From a virus: DNA of 28,758 bases. The stretch is from positions 1 to 28,758 of IMG/VR virus record IMGVR_UViG_3300025301_000082; one strand, given 5' to 3'. This document shows, piece after piece, positions 7,460 to 13,800 of this stretch. Made by a program: the position numbers and the translations under genes. The notes under the pieces are model-generated. The model saw nothing but the letters and a program-made list of their open reading frames with translations. It did not search any database and had not been told where the DNA came from. Each line of letters starts with the position of its first letter. Within the stretch, counting starts at the first letter, position 1.

Positions 7460-7941
7460 TCAGCTAATATCAATGCTGTATAAGACCCACTAGGGAATGC
7501 ACGATTATATCCATATGAAGCGGTTGAAGCTACTGTAAAGAATGTCGTCCCTGCCAAAGTCATATCAAAGGTTGTTTCATTACCTACAACAACTTTAGCG
7601 GCATTATATGCTGACATTCCAGAAACGCTTCCAGATGTGTACACACTGCTTCCTGTCCACGTTAATGTATCAGACAGAGAAGGTGATGAGCTAAAACTAT
7701 TTGGGTGAGTAATCTTTACTTTATACTTATCTGCTGTTCCAATCGTCGTTTTTATAACAGCATCTTGACCCCCATCTGCAGAAGCAGTTGAAAGTTTCCA
7801 TATATTTGGCACACCGTATTGTCCTGGTGTGGTCGTTACAATGCTACAACTAGCTTGAACCGTACCTGTAATTGGTGAGTTGACTGCCCAAGCGTAACTG
7901 GTTGAAAGCAAAAATATTAAAGGTGTTATTTTTTTAATCAT
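7444..7941 (-). CDS. Exported spore-coat-U/Csu-pilin-like protein
   Basis: A 165-aa protein with a signal peptide ending AWA (residue 19) and a Ser/Thr-rich beta protein behind it. GTVQASCSIVTTTPGQYGVP (26-45) resembles the start of spore coat protein U and CsuA/B pilin domains. Cys32 near the N-terminus and Cys162 near the C-terminus (LAECIAK) could pair in the disulfide common in that fold. It has a strong GGAG site. Pilins of this type polymerise through donor-strand exchange and need a periplasmic chaperone; the next gene is a small exported beta protein. What a phage gains from such a protein is unknown. Envelope modification or superinfection exclusion are possibilities. Confidence 0.75.
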   Translation of the reverse strand: MIKKITPLIFLLSTSYAWAVNSPITGTVQASCSIVTTTPGQYGVPNIWKLSTASADGGQDAVIKTTIGTADKYKVKITHPNSFSSSPSLSDTLTWTGSSVYTSGSVSGMSAYNAAKVVVGNETTFDMTLAGTTFFTVASTASYGYNRAFPSGSYTALILAECIAK

Positions 7942-7955
7942 GTTATCTCCATTGT

Positions 7956-8843
7956 TTAGTCGTCATACTGAGAACGAACCATACTTCTGTGGGTGCTGTC
8001 TTGACCTAAACTTCTGTAAGCCTTGACGTTATCTTCAAATTCACCGCCGTCTATTTGTAAAACATCTTCATAGACACCACCATCTATATCACGATTTGTG
8101 TATAATTCAAGTTTCCCAATAGCGGCTATCTGTTGCATCATTTTTAACTGTTGCACAGGATCTGCAATTTTATCTACAACACCTGCTACGGAGAGTACCT
8201 CTTCTACAGTCAATTCCTCACTTGCTTCCTCTTCTTCAGGCTCATCAACTTCCTGTTCTTCTACCTCTGCTTGTTCATCTAATTGTATCTGTACCCACTG
8301 ATTATAATACGGGTCGTCTACGTTCGGTGACGTGAGCAAACCGTTGGTTGATAGATAATCATACAATGCATCTTTAAAATTAGGACAACTTGAGTCGCTA
8401 AGTGGTGTGTGGCATGGGTCATATTTATAGTGGTATAGTATTAAAACATCGGAAAGAGACCCATCTCCCGTAACTTTTATCTCACCATCACCAAACAAAT
8501 TACCAAGTGTAGGCACTATTTGGTCATATTTAATCTTTGTGCCGCTGGGTAAATTGTTCCAATCGTCTACATACTCGTAAACATATTCATCACCACCCAC
8601 TTTTTTATTGGTAATCGAGACAGTTGAATTTGTTGTTGGTTGTTTGGTTATTGTGTACTTGTGGAACACACCCTCTACCGTCAAACCAGTTTGTGCTGGC
8701 AGTAGGTTATTCATTACCCATTTGTGTGCATCAGAAGCTGCGTTTTTTGTGTTGCCGTAAATATTCTCAGAGTAAGAATAACAAGGCCAAGAAAAGACCA
8801 CCAATGCCAGCAGCCCCACGAGCTGTCGCCTTATCGTCTTCAT
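7956..8843 (-). CDS. Exported acidic protein, 295 aa
   Basis: I choose ATG 8843 because AAGGAG lies seven bases before it. The upstream in-frame start at 8870 has no such site and would put an Arg-rich stretch ahead of the signal peptide. The signal peptide (MKTIRRQLVGLLALVVFSW) is followed by a mature region with a VYEYVDDWNNLPSGTKIKYD segment, two cysteines (PCHTPLSDSSCPNF), a very acidic linker (VEEQEVDEPEEEEASEEL) and a helical end. No lipobox or catalytic motif is seen. It overlaps the upstream gene by 77 bases, an unusually long overlap here. The function is unknown; it belongs to the exported cassette. Confidence 0.75.
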   Translation of the reverse strand: MKTIRRQLVGLLALVVFSWPCYSYSENIYGNTKNAASDAHKWVMNNLLPAQTGLTVEGVFHKYTITKQPTTNSTVSITNKKVGGDEYVYEYVDDWNNLPSGTKIKYDQIVPTLGNLFGDGEIKVTGDGSLSDVLILYHYKYDPCHTPLSDSSCPNFKDALYDYLSTNGLLTSPNVDDPYYNQWVQIQLDEQAEVEEQEVDEPEEEEASEELTVEEVLSVAGVVDKIADPVQQLKMMQQIAAIGKLELYTNRDIDGGVYEDVLQIDGGEFEDNVKAYRSLGQDSTHRSMVRSQYDD

Positions 8844-9372
8844 CCCATTTCTCCTTCTTACCTGCAACATACCCAGGTACTAGATGTGGATTGTTTTCCC
8901 ACTCAGCCTTAGCTGCATCTCCTACAAGACCGTTGATTGGACATGGAGTGCCAGAATTTGCCATCGCAAGGTGAATCCTTTTGTCCTGGCACATTATTGC
9001 TACAGCACTTATTTTTAAGCCCATATCGTACATAACCTTAGCGTTTTTTAGTCGTTCACAGTTTAAATCTCTAATTGTTGTGCCACCACTAATTCCCAGT
9101 ATTTGTGTCTGTACAGAGCCACCAGCAGGTATATGACACGTGTCTGAGCTTGATGAATTAATACTAGGTGAAATAGCGGATGGTGGTGGAGACTTTACAG
9201 TAGTCGTGCTATCTATCGTAGAGGTTGATTTAGAGTTTGTATAGCTGTTAGCTTCTACACAATTACTATTTGTCGTACTGTCACAACCCTCTGCATAAAC
9301 CATAGGTACTAGTATAATTAAAAACAATAACGCTAAAAGACTCCAAGACAAATATAACAAAGATTTTTTCAT
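8767..9372 (-). CDS. Exported protein with C-terminal membrane anchor, 201 aa
   Basis: Signal peptide MKKSLLYLSWSLLALLFLII plus a cleavage site near VYA27, followed by a Ser/Thr-rich low-complexity linker (about 30-75). A conserved-looking domain (about 78-165) has several cysteines (DTCHIPAGG, DLNCERLKNAKVMYDMGLKI, CQDKRIHLAMANSGTPCPIN). The last 15 residues (AAGIGGLFLALLFLL) form a hydrophobic tail that could anchor the protein in the membrane. I recall similar proteins with a SGTPCPI motif in marine phage genomes, all without known function. It is the first of five consecutive exported products. Confidence 0.78.
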   Translation of the reverse strand: MKKSLLYLSWSLLALLFLIILVPMVYAEGCDSTTNSNCVEANSYTNSKSTSTIDSTTTVKSPPPSAISPSINSSSSDTCHIPAGGSVQTQILGISGGTTIRDLNCERLKNAKVMYDMGLKISAVAIMCQDKRIHLAMANSGTPCPINGLVGDAAKAEWENNPHLVPGYVAGKKEKWDEDDKATARGAAGIGGLFLALLFLL

Positions 9373-9375
9373 TAC

Positions 9376-9567
9376 CTACCCCATTTTAAGTAGTATACTC
9401 ACTAACATAGCAATAGTAGCGCCAAGCCCACCCACTAAAAACACCTCTAAACGTTTTAACCTGTAAAACACTTCTTTAAACTGAATGTGATTTTCAGTCT
9501 CTAGTTTAGTAATCTTAGGTTCGATTGTGTCTATGCGGTTGTGAGCTTGCACTACTGTTCTTGCCAT
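9376..9567 (-). CDS. XhlA-like small membrane protein, 63 aa
   Basis: The N-terminal part is a short amphipathic coil (NRIDTIEPKITKLETENHI, FYRLKRLEVF) and the C-terminal part one membrane helix (FLVGGLGATIAMLVSILLKM, about 43-62). This coil-then-helix layout at about 60-90 aa is that of the haemolysin XhlA family, which acts with holins in several phages. It has an AGGAT site and starts the envelope/lysis gene group. A holin accessory role is inferred. Confidence 0.7.
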   Translation of the reverse strand: MARTVVQAHNRIDTIEPKITKLETENHIQFKEVFYRLKRLEVFLVGGLGATIAMLVSILLKMG

Positions 9568-9575
9568 TGTTAATC

Positions 9576-9821
9576 CTAACTTGCTTCAGCTTCTTCAGAG
9601 GTCTCATCAGACACTTCTTTAAAAGACTCTAATAAATCTTTCTGGAAGCTATCTGCGGCTCTTTGTACTTGATCTAAATCAGCTCTAAGTTTACCAGCTT
9701 TTGCCCCTAAGTCTTTTAGTTGCGCTATAAGATACTTTTGTTGCTGACTTAAATCAGTTTCTTTGTACCCTTTACCGTCAATATTAATTACATTTTCCTT
9801 AACTTCTTCTTTTTTAGCCAT
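9576..9821 (-). CDS. Small coiled-coil protein, DUF6447-like, 81 aa
   Basis: The segment INIDGKGYKETDLSQQQKYL (about 12-31) fits the short motif I remember for DUF6447 phage proteins (a hydrophobic-DGK-Y-DL pattern before a helix). The remainder is one predicted helix with an acidic end (SDETSEEAEAS). A strong GGGAG site precedes the ATG. There is no signal peptide or membrane segment. The function is unknown; proteins of this type often lie near fibre and lysis genes. Confidence 0.72.
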   Translation of the reverse strand: MAKKEEVKENVINIDGKGYKETDLSQQQKYLIAQLKDLGAKAGKLRADLDQVQRAADSFQKDLLESFKEVSDETSEEAEAS

Positions 9822-9847
9822 AATTTTCTCCCTTTGTTATGGTTTGT

Positions 9848-9958
9848 TTAACCTATAAAGGTTGTAGCAGCATTAATCGCATTTGTTACTGGAGTCATGT
9901 TTTCACTGCCCAGCATTGCTGAGTAGTCTTGTGCAATCTGATCTGTTTCTCTTGCCAT
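9848..9958 (-). CDS. 36-aa protein, short paralogue of the 81-aa protein at 10610-10855
   Basis: It has its own GAGGA site inside the 3' end of the oxygenase-like gene, with one base between that gene's TAA and this ATG. The product begins MARETDQIAQDYSAML and ends ENMTPVTNAINAATTFIG. Both ends match the 81-aa protein upstream (RTTEELAQDYTAMG at its start, ESMTATTNAITAGKGYTAS at its end), while the middle about 45 residues of that protein are missing. The paired matches make it very likely a real gene. The function is unknown; association with the fibre or the flanking oxygenase is only suggested by location. Confidence 0.72.
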   Translation of the reverse strand: MARETDQIAQDYSAMLGSENMTPVTNAINAATTFIG

Positions 9959-9959
9959 T

Positions 9960-10595
9960 TTATTTTTCCTCTATGTTAATATTACCTGATATTGATATTC
10001 TCTCTCCGTCATTCTCATAAAACGGAAAAACTTGGTGGAGCATTTGTGCAGGAAACATAACCATGTACCCTTCTGCTTCTTTCTCCATATTATACGCAAA
10101 TGTAGATACTTTGCCTAACGTATTTGTGTAACTAAACGCAAAGTTAGATATGTGATTATCTGCATTTGACTCAGCGCATACAGGTAGCTTGCGTTGTTCT
10201 GCAAAGGATGTCGGTATTTGCATCCATATTACAAAACTGTAAACTCCACCGTGATCGTGTGGTGGGTTAAACTCATGCTTCTTCTGAAAGTTTACCCAAA
10301 GGCTTTCTAAGTTAAACCCTTCACCTTCCTTCATTACAGCTCTCCAAGGTGGGCCATAAGACCCAATGTGACTGTCCATAAACTTAGGAACTATCTCACC
10401 GACAAACTCTTCTAGTAAGGGTGAGCTACCATCAAGGCGTATAGAGGAGCTGATGTTACCTGCAAGTTCAGGCTTCATGTCATCTGGCTTCTCTCTTGCC
10501 TCGTTAATCACAGTCCATAGGTTAGCCACAACATCCTCTGGAAGTTGTCCTTCAACAACCCCTATGTTAGGAAAGTGGCGTGGCATTAGCTCCAT
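9960..10595 (-). CDS. 2OG-Fe(II) oxygenase-like protein, 211 aa
   Basis: A double-stranded beta-helix dioxygenase candidate. WVNFQKKHEFNPPHDHGGVY (100-119) places His113-Asp114-His115 as iron ligand candidates. MVMFPAQMLHQVFPFYENDG (178-197) gives the distal His187, and Arg199 before ISISGNI fits the 2-oxoglutarate-binding arginine. This matches oxygenases seen in cyanophages and marine phages (2OG-FeII_Oxy_5-type pattern, from memory). The substrate is unknown. Its place just after the fibre gene, between two small paralogues, could mean modification of a virion protein, but DNA or host protein substrates are equally possible. The start at 10595 is supported by AAGGG six bases upstream. Confidence 0.8.
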   Translation of the reverse strand: MELMPRHFPNIGVVEGQLPEDVVANLWTVINEAREKPDDMKPELAGNISSSIRLDGSSPLLEEFVGEIVPKFMDSHIGSYGPPWRAVMKEGEGFNLESLWVNFQKKHEFNPPHDHGGVYSFVIWMQIPTSFAEQRKLPVCAESNADNHISNFAFSYTNTLGKVSTFAYNMEKEAEGYMVMFPAQMLHQVFPFYENDGERISISGNINIEEK

Positions 10596-10609
10596 AGTAA
10601 ACCCTTATA

Positions 10610-10855
10610 TTAAGATGCAGTGTAACCTTTACCTGCTGTAATTGCATTGGTGGTTGCTGTCATAGACTCGCTACCCCAATCTGACTTAGCTTTCATTAGC
10701 TCAAGGTGTGCTACATTTCTGTCTACAGTATCTTGTCTATTTGCTGCTAGTTCACCAGCCATAGCGTTACCTGCTATCACAGCAGTAATAAGGTCTATTG
10801 AGTGACCCATCGCTGTGTAGTCTTGTGCTAGTTCTTCTGTTGTTCTGTCTGTCAT
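10610..10855 (-). CDS. Small protein, 81 aa, paralogue of the 36-aa protein
   Basis: It lies five bases after the fibre gene, with AAGGA seven to eight bases before the ATG. The product starts MTDRTTEELAQDYTAMGHSI and ends SESMTATTNAITAGKGYTAS. The middle is a predicted amphipathic helix (DLITAVIAGNAMAGELAANR). Both ends are shared with the 36-aa product of 9848-9958. There is no signal peptide or membrane helix. A small fibre-associated or chaperone-like role is conceivable, as short genes behind fibre genes are often fibre assembly factors, but nothing in the sequence proves it. Confidence 0.75.
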   Translation of the reverse strand: MTDRTTEELAQDYTAMGHSIDLITAVIAGNAMAGELAANRQDTVDRNVAHLELMKAKSDWGSESMTATTNAITAGKGYTAS

Positions 10856-10860
10856 TTTAT

Positions 10861-13800
10861 TTATCCTTCTAAAGTTGCCACTCTTGCAGTGAGTGCTTCA
10901 ATTAATGCGTTCTGTTCTTGAATCGCTTTTACTAAAATGGGTACAAACTTGCTGTATTGTATACCCATCTGCTTGCCATCTTCTGATGTAGATACAGTAA
11001 GGTTTTTCTTAGCGGCTGTTGTATATCCTGCGGCCTCTTCAAGTGCTTGAACTTCTTGTGCCTTAAAGCCTATGTCTAACCAGTCTTCTTTATGTGTTCC
11101 GTCTGGAGACTGTGCGTTAAGGTCATAACCATCAGCAGTCTTATCGCCATACTTAGAGCGTTTATCCCACTTGTATGTTACAGGTGCTAGTCCTTTAACA
11201 AAATCTAAACCTAAGTCTAGTGCTGTAAAGTCTGTCTTATCACGTTGGTCAGAAGCTACTGTCCAATCTACTTGTATATGAGCTTCACTAATATTTTCAT
11301 CACCAAGCACAATTTCATTGCTACCTGTGGTTATGTTACCACCAGGACTTCCTGTTAATCCAGCGTCTTTTCCTAAAATTAAATTGTTGCCGCCACTTGT
11401 TACAGCACTACCTGCACTAACTCCCATTGCAGTATTAAATGCTCCTGTACAAGCTAATAAAGCAGCGTGACCAACAGCGGCATTTCCATTACCACAATTA
11501 GCGGATAGGGCAGACTTACCTACAGCCACGTTTTCAGCACCATCATCAGTACCATCACCAGCTTCAGAGCCAACAAAAGTATTATCTGCTCCAGTAGTAA
11601 GCTCAAAACCAGCTACATTGCCTATACAAGTATTTTCATCTGACGTTGTCATTTTAGCACCAACAGAATAACCAACTCCTGTATTTTTATCACCAGTTGT
11701 AACGCTAGATAAAGCATACGCTCCACTTCCAGCATTGCTGTGTCCAGTTGTACAATCTTCTAGTGCCTTGTATCCAACAGCAGAGTTACCAGCAGCAGTC
11801 GTGTTATTGCCTAATGCAAGGTAGCCAACTGCTGTGTTGTTAGCACCAGTTGTGTTGTCAGTCATTGCTTGATACCCCACCGCAACATTAGTTCCAGCGG
11901 TAGTATTTGCATTACCTGCTTCTTTACCTATAAAAGTGTTTTGAGAGCCTGTTGTTAATAATTTTCCTGCTCTTTTTCCAAGAACAGTATTAGAGTTACC
12001 TGTAGTACAAGTAAGTAATGCATCCTTACCAACTGCTGTATTATCATCAGACGTTGTTGCCGCAGAACCTGCACCTTTACCTACAAAAACATTATATGAA
12101 CCTGTAGTAAGAGCATCACCTGTAAGGCCACCAATGACGGTGTTTTCAACGCCTGTGCTTACTGATAGTCCAGCGTTATATCCTACTGCTGTATTGTAAG
12201 CGTCTGTAGCAGTTGTAAAGTTTTGTGTTCCTAAAGCTGATCTACCTATAGCAACAGTTTTACTACCTTTAGTATCACCTTCTAGTGCATTTTTACCTAT
12301 TGCTACATTGTCAGAACCAACAGTCAAAACACCTAAAGCATCATTTCCAAGGGCAGTATTCTGACCCCCTGTCGTAACAGCATCTCCTGCCGCTGCACCG
12401 ATAAACGTATTCTGAGCGCCTGTTGTTACTGATAGTCCTGCATCTATTCCAACAGCCACATTGTTATCAGCAGTCGTGTTTGCCGCTAAAGCTCTACGAC
12501 CAACGGCTGTATTACCTGCACCTGTCGTGTTACTAGATAGAGCATTGTATCCTACCGCAGTTCCGTTTGCCGCTGTTGTGTTAGTTTTTAATGCTTCAGC
12601 ACCCACTGCTGTATTATCAGAAGCAGTTGTTGTTGCACTTAAAGCATTCTTTCCGACCCCTGTATTAGTTGACCCTGTCGTAATCGCATCTCCTGCAAGA
12701 CCACCGATTAGGGTATTGTTGACGCCTGTGGTTACTTCTGAACCTGCACCATGCCCTACGGCAGTATTGTAAGAATCGGTAGCTGTGGTAAAGTTTTGGT
12801 TAAATAAAGCTCCCCACCCCATTGCAACAGAACGAGATCCTAAAGTATCAGACGTTAAAGCATAAGTACCGACAGCAACATTAAAATCAGCATCCGTTAA
12901 GGCATCCCCTGAGTTTGCGCCTAAAAGAGTGTTCTGTATGCCTGTGGTTACTGCTGATCCTGCTAGATAACCTACTGCTGTATTATACCCATCCGTAGCT
13001 GTTGCATAGTTTTGAGTGGATAAAGCGTCAGAACCCACTGCGGTAGACTTACTACCTAGTACATTTGTTCCTAAAGTATTTTGTCCGAAAGCAGTATTAT
13101 CAGCACCAGTTGTATTAGCCCCTAAAGAGTTTCTACCAAAAGCATTGTTCTGATTAGCAGTAGTGGTTGCACCTAAAGCACCGTATCCAACTGCATTATT
13201 AGAAACACCTGTTGTAATTGCATCACCAGCTAATCCACCAATTAAGGTATTATTTGTGCCTGTGGTTATTGCTCCACCTGCTGATGAACCAACTGCGGTA
13301 TTGTATGTATTTGTAGCAGTACCTTGGTTCATAGTAGCAAGAGCTGCATTACCTATACCAACATTATGACTACCTAAAATATTAGTTTCTAAAGCACCTG
13401 ACCCTATAGCTATATTTTGCCCTGAAGTTGTAGTACCAAACCCAGCTTTAAATCCTACAAAAACATTCTCATCACCAGTTGTAATCGCAGTACCAGAACT
13501 ATCACCTACAGCTACGTTGTAGTTACCGCCAGATGCTATTGAGTTACCTGCATTAACACCTGCTCTGAAGTTAGATGTACCTGCTGAAGCAGTAATAATA
13601 TCTGCACCATCTGCAAAGGTAACGTCTGCCGCAAAGTTAACTGCACCATCTACGTCTACAGCGTCTAAGTTTGTTGTACCGTCTACGTCTATGTCACCTG
13701 AGATGTCTAAGTTAGTAAATACAGATGTACCAACTGCTGTAATTTTATCATTAAACGTAGCCGCACCTGCCGCTGACATATCAAGGGTGAGAGCTGTAAT

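Noticed and set aside
8844-8870. Earlier start for the 295-aa exported protein
   Set aside because: It would place an Arg-rich stretch before the signal peptide and lacks a ribosome site. AAGGAG is correctly placed for ATG 8843.
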